Shown: positions 7,972-17,543 of the stretch, piece by piece
Numbering within the stretch: position 1 is the first letter of the stretch
How the letters are laid out: every line of letters begins with the position of its first letter
Assembly (NCBI RefSeq): GCF_001559075.2
Contig: NZ_CP014015.2
Coordinates: 434,001-498,000 of the forward strand
Length of the DNA stretch: 64,000 bases
DNA from: Citrobacter amalonaticus
GTDB taxonomy: Bacteria > Pseudomonadota > Gammaproteobacteria > Enterobacterales > Enterobacteriaceae
Reading direction: 5' to 3'
Position numbers and translations under genes: made by a program
Notes under the pieces: model-generated
The model's input: only the letters and a program-made list of their open reading frames with translations
The model's database searches: none
What the model was told of the DNA's origin: nothing

Positions 7972-8805
7972 TCAGGCCAGTTTGCGCAGGAACCCGCAAA
8001 TCAGGTCGATAAAGTTCTGCCGGGAAAGTTCAGCGGCGGCCAGGGTTTGCGCGTGCGAGAGTTTCACATCGCCCAGGCCTTCCGCCAGATTGGTGATCGC
8101 CGACACGGCAACCACTTTCAGTCCGCAGTGGCGGGCGGTGATGACTTCAGGCACCACCGACATCCCGACCACATCGCCGCCAATGATCTGCATCATGCGG
8201 ATCTCCGCGGCTGTCTCAAAGTTAGGTCCCGGATAGGAAACAAATACGCCTTCGCTCAGCGTGAAGCCCTCATCGGCGGCAACGGTCTGTAAAACCGCAC
8301 GATAATCGGCGTCATAGGCATTGGCCAGCGAGAAGAAACGCTCGCCAAAGCGTTCGTCGTTCGGGCCAACCATTGGTGTCCCCGGCATGGTGTTAATATG
8401 GTCGCTCAGGGCCACCAGACTCCCCGGCCCCACTTCCGGGCGCAGAGAACCCGCTGCGTTAGTGCAGAACAGCAGTTCGCAGCCCAGCAGCTTCATCGTG
8501 CGAATGGCGTCGGTCATCACGGTCATGCCGCGTCCTTCGTAGAAGTGCCCGCGCCCTTTCATACAGGCAACCGGGACGCCAGCCAGATGACCGAGCACCA
8601 ACTCGCCCGCGTGCCCGTGAACGGTGCTGACCGGGAACCCCGGCAGCTTCTCATAGGAAATCGCCACCGCATCTTCTATCTGCTCAGCCAGCGCGCCTAA
8701 ACCCGAGCCAAGGATAAAGGCGACACGCGGCGTGAAGTCAGGTTTGTAGCCGCGAATAATATCAGCGCTGTTCCAGGGATTCTGGGAAAAGTGGGAGTCG
8801 GTCAT
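7972..8805 (-). CDS. xapA: Purine nucleoside phosphorylase II (xanthosine phosphorylase)
   Basis: This 277-residue trimeric-type purine nucleoside phosphorylase (PNP/MTAP family 2) splits xanthosine, inosine and guanosine with phosphate into free base and ribose-1-phosphate. The GSGLG phosphate-binding loop is at residues 33-37, followed by the HGHAGELVLG segment, LFCTNAAGSL in the base site and the GDVVGMSVVPE motif. The first gene of the xapA-xapB unit, it starts at the ATG at 8805 preceded by AGGACA. Length equals E. coli XapA. Confidence 0.96.
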   Translation of the reverse strand: MTDSHFSQNPWNSADIIRGYKPDFTPRVAFILGSGLGALAEQIEDAVAISYEKLPGFPVSTVHGHAGELVLGHLAGVPVACMKGRGHFYEGRGMTVMTDAIRTMKLLGCELLFCTNAAGSLRPEVGPGSLVALSDHINTMPGTPMVGPNDERFGERFFSLANAYDADYRAVLQTVAADEGFTLSEGVFVSYPGPNFETAAEIRMMQIIGGDVVGMSVVPEVITARHCGLKVVAVSAITNLAEGLGDVKLSHAQTLAAAELSRQNFIDLICGFLRKLA

Positions 8806-8985
8806 GAGATGTCCTTATAATCGGCTAATCACTCATTGAGTGAGGGAGATAATGGTTATAACGAGAGTACGCAATCGATTACCAATACAGTTTTCCCTGC
8901 CGATCGATAGCAAATCTATATTGATAAGGCGATGCAGCGCCGTCAGATGAGAAAAAGCATGACTGCCAAAAATGGCAGGGAGTAC

Positions 8986-9012
8986 TGAAGGTCTGCGAAC
9001 GTGTGCCGATAT
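8986..9012 (+). promoter_or_regulatory. Sigma-28 (FliA)-type promoter of the FlxA-like gene
   Basis: TGAA (8986-8989), exactly 15 bases, then GCCGATAT (9005-9012). The FliA consensus is TAAA-N15-GCCGATAA, so only two of twelve defined positions differ. The start codon lies about 30 nt after the -10, with an AAGGAAA ribosome-binding site in between. Confidence 0.75.
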
Positions 9013-9041
9013 CGTAGTTTTACTGGCAAAAGGAAACCACG

Positions 9042-9383
9042 ATGACCACCATCAACGTCTCGACCCCTTCCGTCCAAAGCAGCGGCGGTGGGACTCAAGC
9101 CGCCTCCGGGAACAGCGTCTCTGCGCAAATCGCGCAGATTGCGGAAAAAATCACTCAACTGACGCAGAAGCTCAAAGACGTCCCAAACGGCACCGGTAGT
9201 GCGGAAGATAAGAAAAAACAACAAGAAATGATCCAAACGCAGATCAAAATGTTGCAGGCACAGCTGGCACAGCTACAGCGTCAACAGGCCGAGGAGGCTC
9301 AGCAAAAACAGGAACAAATCCAGGTTAAAGCGGAAGGTGTTAATTATCCTTCCGACGACCATCAGATTGATGTCTATATCTGA
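9042..9383 (+). CDS. FlxA-like family protein
   Basis: This 113-residue protein has a low-complexity Ser/Gly/Thr N-terminus (residues 1-30), a long amphipathic Gln/Lys-rich coiled coil (about 27-98, with QAQLAQLQRQQAEEAQQKQ) and a C-terminal tail ending in DVYI. E. coli FlxA has the same build and ends in the same residues, so I assign the FlxA-like family. FlxA is known as a FliA-dependent flagellar-regulon gene of unknown function, and the promoter upstream here is of that type. In E. coli K-12 this locus carries yfeN and flxA lies in the Qin prophage. No signal peptide or membrane segment is seen. The 3' end overlaps the convergent yfeR by 10 bp. Molecular function is unknown. Confidence 0.85.
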   Translation: MTTINVSTPSVQSSGGGTQAASGNSVSAQIAQIAEKITQLTQKLKDVPNGTGSAEDKKKQQEMIQTQIKMLQAQLAQLQRQQAEEAQQKQEQIQVKAEGVNYPSDDHQIDVYI

Positions 9384-10300
9384 TAGAGCGGATCCTGCGC
9401 ACGTAAAGACGTTAATGCATTCGCCTGGGTGCGGACCACCTCCCACAGCGCCTGGGCTGCTGTCGACAACGAGCGGTTTTTGCGCCGCGCCAGCATCAGC
9501 TGTCTTTCCACCACCGGCGTCAGTCGCTTCACCTGCAAATGACTCCCCTGCGGCAACGGTAAGGCCAGCGCAGGCAAAATGCTGATACCTATCCCCGCTT
9601 CCACCATCGGAAACAGCGTCGCCGGGTGGCCAATTTCCTGCACAATATTGGCCTCTATCGCAAAGTGCGCAAGCGCCGCGTCAATGAGCGGCCGACTCCC
9701 CGAGGCGTAATCCTGCAACACCAGTCGTTCCTGCTGGAGATCCTGCCAGCTCACCCACTCCTGTTGCGCCAGCGGGTGCGCCTGATGGCAAAGCAGAAGG
9801 AAAGGTTCGGAGAGTATCGCTTCGCACTGCAAATCACTCACCGCGCCAGGATCAATCACAATGCCAAAATCCACTTCGCCCTGGCGGATACTTTCCAGCA
9901 CCCACTGCTGCGGTCGATCGTGCAGGACAAAGTCAATCGCCGGATAGCGCTGATTACTTTGCGCAATGCACTGCGGAATGAGATGGGCGGAGATCGTCTG
10001 ACTTGCCGCCACGCGAACCGTACCGGTGAGTTGCGTGCCCACCCTACCCGCTTCCCGCAGCGTGATGTGCAGTTCATCCAGCAGTCGCTCCAGGCGACCC
10101 GCCAGCTGTTGCCCGGCATCCGTCAGCACCACTTCGCGCGTCGTGCGGTTCAGCAGTTTCACCCCTGTCTGACGCTCCAGTTCTTTGATACTGTGACTGA
10201 CCGCCGACTGGCTCAGACCAATACACTCACCGGCCCGGCTGAAACTTCGCTCCTGAGCAACGGTAACAAACACACGTAATTGACGCAGAGAATAATTCAT
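9374..10300 (-). CDS. yfeR: LysR-type transcriptional regulator YfeR
   Basis: This 308-residue LysR regulator has an N-terminal helix-turn-helix (RAGECIGLSQSAVSHSIKELE, about residues 20-40) and a C-terminal LysR substrate domain with FVLHDRPQQWVLESIRQGEVDFGI. I chose the ATG at 10300 (MNYSLRQLRVF) over a TTG one codon upstream, because it matches E. coli length. It is divergent from yfeH, 89 bp away. In Salmonella YfeR has been described as an osmolarity-linked regulator of yfeH. Its last codons overlap the FlxA-like gene tail to tail. Confidence 0.94.
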   Translation of the reverse strand: MNYSLRQLRVFVTVAQERSFSRAGECIGLSQSAVSHSIKELERQTGVKLLNRTTREVVLTDAGQQLAGRLERLLDELHITLREAGRVGTQLTGTVRVAASQTISAHLIPQCIAQSNQRYPAIDFVLHDRPQQWVLESIRQGEVDFGIVIDPGAVSDLQCEAILSEPFLLLCHQAHPLAQQEWVSWQDLQQERLVLQDYASGSRPLIDAALAHFAIEANIVQEIGHPATLFPMVEAGIGISILPALALPLPQGSHLQVKRLTPVVERQLMLARRKNRSLSTAAQALWEVVRTQANALTSLRAQDPLYQI

Positions 10301-10389
10301 CAACTCAATTCATATATAGATGCAATAAATCAATTTTATTTCTCAAAATGAAAAACGCAAAATGAGGACACCGAATTCCTGGAGTATTT

Positions 10390-11388
10390 ATGAATATTTT
10401 TCGTATCCTTGATCCGTTTACGCTGACCCTGATTGCGGTCGTCCTGCTGGCCTCATTTTTTCCAGCAGAGGGAGATTTTGTGCCTGTTGTTGAAGGCATC
10501 ACCACCGCGGCCATCGCGCTCCTGTTCTTTATGCACGGGGCAAAGCTCTCACGCGAAGCCATCATCGCGGGCGGCAGCCACTGGCGTTTGCACCTGTGGG
10601 TGATGTGCAGCACCTTCATTCTGTTCCCGGTGCTCGGCGTACTGTTTGCCTGGTGGGAGCCAGTCAACGTTGACCCGATGCTGTACACCGGCTTCCTGTA
10701 TCTGTGCATTTTGCCCGCCACGGTACAGTCGGCGATTGCCTTTACGTCGCTGGCAGGAGGAAACGTTGCGGCGGCGGTCTGCTCAGCCTCGGCCTCCAGC
10801 CTGTTGGGGATTTTCCTCTCGCCGCTGTTGGTTGGTCTGGTGATGAACATTCACGGTGCAGAGGGCAGCCTGGAGCAAGTTGGCAAAATCATGCTGCAAC
10901 TGCTGCTGCCGTTTGTGCTGGGTCACCTTTCCCGTCCGTGGATCGGCAAGTGGGTCGCACAAAATAAAAAATGGATTGCGAAGACTGACCAGACGTCAAT
11001 TTTGCTGGTGGTTTATTCCGCCTTCAGCGAAGCCGTCGTGAACGGGATCTGGCACAAAGTGGGCTGGGGATCGCTGCTGTTTATCGTGGTGGTCAGCATT
11101 GTGCTGCTCGCCATCGTGATTGCCGTAAACATCGTTGTGGCGCGTAAATGCGGCTTCAACAAAGCTGACGAGATCACGATTGTTTTCTGCGGGTCGAAAA
11201 AGAGTCTGGCGAACGGCGTCCCCATGGCCAACATCCTCTTCCCGACGTCGGTCATTGGGATGATGGTACTGCCGCTGATGATCTTCCACCAGATTCAGTT
11301 GATGGTCTGTGCAGTGCTGGCGCGTCGCTATAAGCGCCAGACCGAACAGTTACAGGCGCAGCAGGACAGCCGCGCCGCCAAAGCTTAA
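10390..11388 (+). CDS. yfeH: Bile acid:sodium symporter family membrane protein YfeH
   Basis: This 332-residue polytopic inner-membrane protein of the BASS (SBF-like) family has about ten predicted helices and the conserved core stretches LFFMHGAKLSREA and FCGSKKSLANGVPMA. The latter resembles the family's sodium/substrate region. The substrate is not known. A GGAG ribosome-binding site precedes the ATG at 10390. It is divergent from its likely regulator yfeR. Its stop codon shares a TTAA with the stop codon of the convergent ypeB. Confidence 0.93.
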   Translation: MNIFRILDPFTLTLIAVVLLASFFPAEGDFVPVVEGITTAAIALLFFMHGAKLSREAIIAGGSHWRLHLWVMCSTFILFPVLGVLFAWWEPVNVDPMLYTGFLYLCILPATVQSAIAFTSLAGGNVAAAVCSASASSLLGIFLSPLLVGLVMNIHGAEGSLEQVGKIMLQLLLPFVLGHLSRPWIGKWVAQNKKWIAKTDQTSILLVVYSAFSEAVVNGIWHKVGWGSLLFIVVVSIVLLAIVIAVNIVVARKCGFNKADEITIVFCGSKKSLANGVPMANILFPTSVIGMMVLPLMIFHQIQLMVCAVLARRYKRQTEQLQAQQDSRAAKA

Positions 11389-11603
11389 AGCGGACGTTTC
11401 AGGGGCTGAACCAACTGGCTCAGCCCTTCGGTTTTGATCAACAGCGTAATTTGCATCAGCTCGCCCAGTTTGCCCGCCGGGAACTCATCCTTACGGGCAA
11501 ACCACAGCAGATACTCTTCCGGCACATCGATCAACCGACGCCCTTTGTATTTACCAAACGGCATCACCGTGTTGGCAATCTCAACGAGCTGCTCTTTCTC
11601 CAT
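11385..11603 (-). CDS. ypeB: YpeB, DUF3820 family small protein
   Basis: This 72-residue protein carries MPFGKYKGRRLIDVPEEYLLWF, the hallmark of the DUF3820 family, which resembles a small nucleic-acid-binding or exonuclease-associated fold. I chose the ATG at 11603 (MEKEQLVEIANT) to match E. coli length; a GTG at 11612 overlapping the ligA stop would add three residues. The gene follows ligA directly, with one base between the ligA stop and this ATG, so coupling to ligA translation is likely. Function unknown. Confidence 0.9.
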   Translation of the reverse strand: MEKEQLVEIANTVMPFGKYKGRRLIDVPEEYLLWFARKDEFPAGKLGELMQITLLIKTEGLSQLVQPLKRPL

Positions 11604-11604
11604 C

Positions 11605-13623
<2,019 letters not shown>

Positions 13624-13636
13624 GCACCATCAATGA

Positions 13637-13662
13637 TAAAAAACCCCCGACAGGCGGGGGTT
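13637..13662 (-). terminator. Rho-independent terminator of zipA
   Basis: On the minus strand AACCCCCG pairs with CGGGGGTT, followed by TTTTTTAT. It lies between the zipA stop and the ligA start, so ligA is expected to be transcribed mainly from its own promoter or by read-through. Confidence 0.83.
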
Positions 13663-13692
13663 CAGAAAGGAAGTTGTCGTGCCTTGAGTGTA

Positions 13693-14730
13693 TCAGGCGT
13701 TCGCGTCTTTCACTTCGCGGATACGATCCTGATACTCGCGCAATTTTTGCGGCGTCATCATCCGACGCTGATCGTCGAGCACCACACCGCCGACTTCATC
13801 GGCAATATGCTGTGCGGATTGCAGCATCAGTTTGAAGTTCTGCAGTTCGTCGCCGTAAGACGGCACCTGCATAAAGATGGTCACGCCCGGCGTGGTGAAG
13901 TCGACCATTTCTGGATCAAACGTACCCGGGTTAACCATATTCGCCAGGCTGAACAATGCCGGGCCGCTGCCATCCGGGCTCAGATGACGATGGAAGATAT
14001 TCATGTCGCCAAATTTGAATCCGGCCTGCTCGATGCTGTTGAGCAGCACTTCACCGTTAAGCTCGCTGCCATGATGGGCGGCGACGTTCATGATGATTAC
14101 CGCTTCTTTACGCTGCGGTTTTTCCGGGGCTGGCGCTTCTTCAACGACAGGCTCAGGCTGCGGCTCGACCACGGGTTCTGCGGGCTGGAAAGCCTGCTGC
14201 GACGGCTGTGGCGCAGTCGGCTGAACGGGCTGAACCTGCGGCGCGACGGGTTGTTGTTGCACCGGCTGCGGCTGTTGCACAGGTTGCTGTGGCGCAGGCT
14301 GATGCACCGGCTGCGGCTGAGCGGATTGCTGCGGCGCAGGCTGCGGCTGGTGTACCGGCTGCTGCGGCGGACGCGGGGCATGCTGCGGCTGTACCGGCGC
14401 TTCAGACGATGGCTGAACCGGCTGACGCGGCTGTGCCGACGCATAAGGCGGCTGGTACTGGTGTTGCGGCGATTGGCGAGGAGCTTCATGCTCCTGCGGG
14501 TTGCCAGGGGCATGATTCACGCGGTGAACACGAACTTCACCCACGCCTTCGTCTGCTTCAACATCATCGTCATACGAGTCGTCGTCGCGTTTTGATTTCA
14601 TGCGTTTCAGTGGACGATCGCGGAACATAGAAGATCGTTCTTTACGGCTGGTCCAGAAACCATGTACCAGTAAAGCGATTATGGCGATCGCGCCAACAAT
14701 GATTAATATCAGACGCAAATCCTGCATCAT
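13693..14730 (-). CDS. zipA: Cell division protein ZipA
   Basis: This 345-residue bitopic inner-membrane protein anchors the FtsZ ring. It has a short N-terminal periplasmic end plus one transmembrane helix (about residues 5-27, LILIIVGAIAIIALLVHGF), a basic/acidic charged segment, a long Pro/Gln-rich flexible linker (about 85-190) and a globular C-terminal FtsZ-binding domain starting near KRKEAVIIMNVAAHHG. E. coli ZipA is 328 residues; the extra length is in the linker, the part known to vary. I chose the double ATG at 14730/14727 (MMQDLRL) as in E. coli. It is divergent from cysZ. Confidence 0.98.
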   Translation of the reverse strand: MMQDLRLILIIVGAIAIIALLVHGFWTSRKERSSMFRDRPLKRMKSKRDDDSYDDDVEADEGVGEVRVHRVNHAPGNPQEHEAPRQSPQHQYQPPYASAQPRQPVQPSSEAPVQPQHAPRPPQQPVHQPQPAPQQSAQPQPVHQPAPQQPVQQPQPVQQQPVAPQVQPVQPTAPQPSQQAFQPAEPVVEPQPEPVVEEAPAPEKPQRKEAVIIMNVAAHHGSELNGEVLLNSIEQAGFKFGDMNIFHRHLSPDGSGPALFSLANMVNPGTFDPEMVDFTTPGVTIFMQVPSYGDELQNFKLMLQSAQHIADEVGGVVLDDQRRMMTPQKLREYQDRIREVKDANA

Positions 14731-14960
14731 TATATTCTCTGTTGTTCTAACACCTTGCCACCACGGCAAACATTTACTCACTAAGAGTATTTGCCGATTA
14801 CGTCAAGTGCAAGTGTACTCTTAGCTTTCACAGCATAAAGATGAACGAAATCGTGCTTTTTGCTGTTTTTTCGAACATTTCCGAACTGTTCTGTGTGCGA
14901 TAACCCGGTAAGATACCCGTGTTCGCTTAGGACTTATACGAAAAGGAGCATGTCCTGACT

Positions 14961-15722
14961 ATGGTGTCATCATCTGTCACTGCACCACGCAGCGGTTTTT
15001 ACTACTTTGCTCAGGGATGGAAACTGGTTTCGCAACCGGGGATCCGTCGCTATGTCATTTTACCGCTACTGGTAAACATCCTGCTAATGGGCAGTGCGTT
15101 CTGGTGGCTGTTCACACAGCTGGATGTCTGGATCCCGTCGCTCATGAGTCACGTCCCGGACTGGCTGCAATGGCTGAGCTATCTGCTGTGGCCTGTCGCG
15201 GTCATCTCTGTGCTGCTGGTGTTTGGCTATTTTTTCTCGACCCTGGCCAACTGGATTGCCGCGCCGTTTAACGGGCTGCTGGCGGAGCAACTGGAAGCGC
15301 GGTTGACGGGCGCTACGCCGCCGGACACGGGCGTTCTGGGGATCATGAAAGATGTGCCGCGGATTATGAAACGCGAATGGCAAAAGCTCGCCTGGTATCT
15401 GCCGCGCGCCATTGTACTGCTGATCCTATACTTTATTCCCGGCATCGGGCAAACCCTCGCCCCCGTACTATGGTTCCTGTTCAGCGCCTGGATGCTGGCC
15501 ATTCAGTATTGCGATTACCCTTTTGACAACCATAAAGTGCCGTTTAAAGAGATGCGCACCGCCCTGCGCAGCCGTAAAGTCATCAATATGCAGTTTGGTG
15601 CGCTTACCAGCTTGTTTACCCTGATCCCGGTGCTTAATCTCTTCATCATGCCGGTGGCGGTTTGTGGCGCCACGGCGATGTGGGTGGATTGCTATCGTGC
15701 TAAACATGCGTTATGGAAGTAA
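14961..15722 (+). CDS. cysZ: Sulfate transporter CysZ
   Basis: This 253-residue inner-membrane protein (CysZ/EI24 family) carries sulfate into the cell for assimilation. Hydrophobic segments are visible at about residues 29-50, 65-90 and 145-175, plus a pair near 200-235. Sequence and length match E. coli CysZ. The ATG at 14961 lies 12 nt after the AAGGAG ribosome-binding site, a long gap; a three-codon mini-frame (ATG TCC TGA at 14950) sits between them. It is followed by a hairpin and then cysK. Confidence 0.96.
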   Translation: MVSSSVTAPRSGFYYFAQGWKLVSQPGIRRYVILPLLVNILLMGSAFWWLFTQLDVWIPSLMSHVPDWLQWLSYLLWPVAVISVLLVFGYFFSTLANWIAAPFNGLLAEQLEARLTGATPPDTGVLGIMKDVPRIMKREWQKLAWYLPRAIVLLILYFIPGIGQTLAPVLWFLFSAWMLAIQYCDYPFDNHKVPFKEMRTALRSRKVINMQFGALTSLFTLIPVLNLFIMPVAVCGATAMWVDCYRAKHALWK

Positions 15723-15740
15723 TGCAAAAATGTGTAAACG

Positions 15741-15766
15741 AGAGGTGGCTTATGCCACCTCTTATT
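15741..15766 (+). terminator. Terminator-like hairpin after cysZ
   Basis: A perfect 9-bp stem AGAGGTGGC / GCCACCTCT has a TTAT loop and is followed by a weak T-rich stretch (TATTCC). It probably ends most cysZ transcripts before the cysK promoter. Confidence 0.65.
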
Positions 15767-15885
15767 CCATACTGATACCCATTATTTCTCCATAGCATAT
15801 AGATATGCGAAATCCTTACTTCCCCATATTCGTCTGAAGGGTATGCTGGGAAGGTATCCCAATTTCATACAGTTAAGGACAGGCC
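15767..15885 (+). promoter_or_regulatory. cysK upstream control region
   Basis: This AT-rich stretch holds the cysK promoter and leader; the segment GAAGGGTATGCTGGGAAGG and the AGGACAGG ribosome-binding region are the same as in E. coli. By family knowledge CysB with N-acetylserine activates here. I cannot delimit the CysB sites by eye. Confidence 0.6.
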
Positions 15886-16857
15886 ATGAGTAAGATTTTT
15901 GAAGACAACTCGCTGACTATCGGTCATACGCCGCTGGTTCGACTGAACCGTATCGGTAACGGACGCATTCTGGCGAAGGTGGAATCACGTAACCCAAGCT
16001 TCAGCGTGAAATGCCGTATTGGTGCCAACATGATTTGGGATGCTGAAAAACGCGGCGTGCTGAAACCGGGCGTCGAGCTGGTTGAACCCACCAGCGGCAA
16101 CACCGGTATCGCGCTGGCCTATGTCGCTGCGGCTCGTGGTTACAAGCTGACGCTGACCATGCCGGAAACCATGAGTATCGAACGTCGCAAACTGTTGAAA
16201 GCGCTGGGCGCCAATCTGGTGCTGACCGAAGGCGCAAAAGGCATGAAAGGCGCGATTCAGAAAGCGGAAGAAATCGTCGCCAGCGATCCGGCAAAATATC
16301 TGCTGCTTCAGCAGTTCAGCAACCCGGCTAACCCGGAAATTCACGAAAAAACCACCGGTCCGGAAATCTGGGAAGATACCGACGGCCAGGTTGACGTTTT
16401 CATCTCCGGCGTGGGGACTGGCGGTACGCTGACCGGCGTCACCCGCTATATTAAAGGCACCAAAGGCAAAACCGACCTGATTACCGTTGCCGTTGAGCCA
16501 ACGGATTCCCCGGTTATCGCGCAGGCGCTGGCAGGTGAAGAGCTGAAGCCAGGTCCGCACAAAATTCAGGGTATCGGTGCCGGTTTCATTCCGGGCAACC
16601 TGGATCTGAAACTGATCGATAAAGTGGTCGCCATCACCAACGAAGAGGCGATCTCCACCGCCCGCCGCCTGATGGAAGAGGAAGGCATTCTTGCCGGTAT
16701 CTCCTCCGGAGCCGCAGTGGCTGCCGCCCTTAAGCTTCAGGAAGATGAAACCTTTACCAATAAGAATATTGTGGTTATCCTACCGTCATCGGGTGAGCGT
16801 TATCTGAGCACAGCACTGTTTGCCGATCTCTTCACAGAGAAAGAATTGCAACAGTAA
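15886..16857 (+). CDS. cysK: Cysteine synthase A (O-acetylserine sulfhydrylase A)
   Basis: This 323-residue PLP enzyme makes L-cysteine from O-acetylserine and sulfide. The PLP lysine is Lys42 in SVKCRIG, the substrate loop is TSGNTG (residues 69-74) and the glycine-rich phosphate loop is GVGTGGT near residue 177. The C-terminus is close to the E. coli form, whose last residues insert into the serine acetyltransferase active-site partner region. It is a single-gene transcript between its own promoter and a strong terminator. Confidence 0.98.
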   Translation: MSKIFEDNSLTIGHTPLVRLNRIGNGRILAKVESRNPSFSVKCRIGANMIWDAEKRGVLKPGVELVEPTSGNTGIALAYVAAARGYKLTLTMPETMSIERRKLLKALGANLVLTEGAKGMKGAIQKAEEIVASDPAKYLLLQQFSNPANPEIHEKTTGPEIWEDTDGQVDVFISGVGTGGTLTGVTRYIKGTKGKTDLITVAVEPTDSPVIAQALAGEELKPGPHKIQGIGAGFIPGNLDLKLIDKVVAITNEEAISTARRLMEEEGILAGISSGAAVAAALKLQEDETFTNKNIVVILPSSGERYLSTALFADLFTEKELQQ

Positions 16858-16880
16858 TGCCAGCATGTTAAAAACGCGTA

Positions 16881-16907
16881 AAAAAGCACCTTTTCAGGTG
16901 CTTTTTT
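16881..16907 (+). terminator. Rho-independent terminator of cysK
   Basis: An AAAAAGCACCT / AGGTGCTTTTTT hairpin with a short TTTC loop and a six-T tail. Confidence 0.9.
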
Positions 16908-17021
16908 GTGGCCTGCTTCAAACTTTCACCCCACCTGCCATTGCTTCACCCCGCCAGGTCTGGTATTTAACCTGATTAATTATTTTGAAGCGCGAAATTA
17001 ATCGTTACAGGAAAACTGCTG

Positions 17022-17070
17022 GCTGAATCGATTTTATGATTTGGTTCAAGTATTGATTTAGCGGCATAAT
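17022..17070 (+). promoter_or_regulatory. pts promoter region with a Cra (FruR) operator
   Basis: GCTGAATCGATTTTA (17022-17036) closely fits the Cra consensus GCTGAAWCGWTTCAGC. A TTGGTT / CATAAT pair (17041-17046 and 17065-17070, 18-bp spacing) follows as the candidate P0 promoter. A second promoter nearer ptsH, around TAGACT at about 17193, corresponds to E. coli P1. The rest of the 382-bp gap between cysK and ptsH shows no gene. Confidence 0.65.
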
Positions 17071-17239
17071 GTTTAATGACGAGCGAAACGTCAGCGGCCA
17101 GAGGTTGACTGCAACGGATTGCGTAAAACACCTGGTGTGTCGCGCCCGTTTACGCCGGCGCTATCAATACAGGCTAAAGTCAAACCGCCAGGCTAGACTT
17201 TAGTTCCACAACACTAAACCTATAAGTTGGGGAAATACA

Positions 17240-17497
17240 ATGTTCCAGCAAGAAGTTACCATTACCGCTCCGAACGGTCTGCACACCCGCCCTGCTGCTC
17301 AGTTTGTTAAAGAAGCGAAAGGCTTCACTTCTGAGATTACTGTGACTTCCAACGGCAAAAGCGCCAGCGCGAAAAGCCTGTTTAAACTGCAAACTCTGGG
17401 TCTGACTCAGGGTACCGTCGTTACCATCTCTGCAGAAGGTGAAGACGAGCAGAAAGCCGTAGAACATCTGGTTAAGCTGATGGCGGAACTGGAATAA
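17240..17497 (+). CDS. ptsH: Phosphocarrier protein HPr
   Basis: This 85-residue cytoplasmic carrier of the sugar phosphotransferase system accepts phosphate from enzyme I on His15 (NGLHTRPA, residues 12-19) and passes it to the sugar-specific EIIA proteins. The conserved Ser46 region ([12 protein letters not shown]) is present; in enterobacteria it is not a regulatory phosphosite. Length equals E. coli HPr. A GGGGAAAT ribosome-binding site precedes it. It is the first gene of ptsH-ptsI-crr. Confidence 0.99.
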
Positions 17498-17543
17498 GTT
17501 TTTCCGGGTTCTTTTAAAAATCAGTCACAAGTAAGGTAGGGTT

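Noticed and set aside
8961..8977. CTGCCA-AAAA-TGGCAG hairpin upstream of the FlxA-like promoter, considered as a terminator
   Set aside because: It has no T-run and follows no gene on either strand. It could be an operator for xapA control but there is nothing to support that.
13633..14595. 320-codon open frame opposite zipA
   Set aside because: It is the antisense of the Pro/Gln-rich ZipA linker, which yields long stop-free Leu/Arg-rich frames. It has no ribosome-binding site and no family resemblance.
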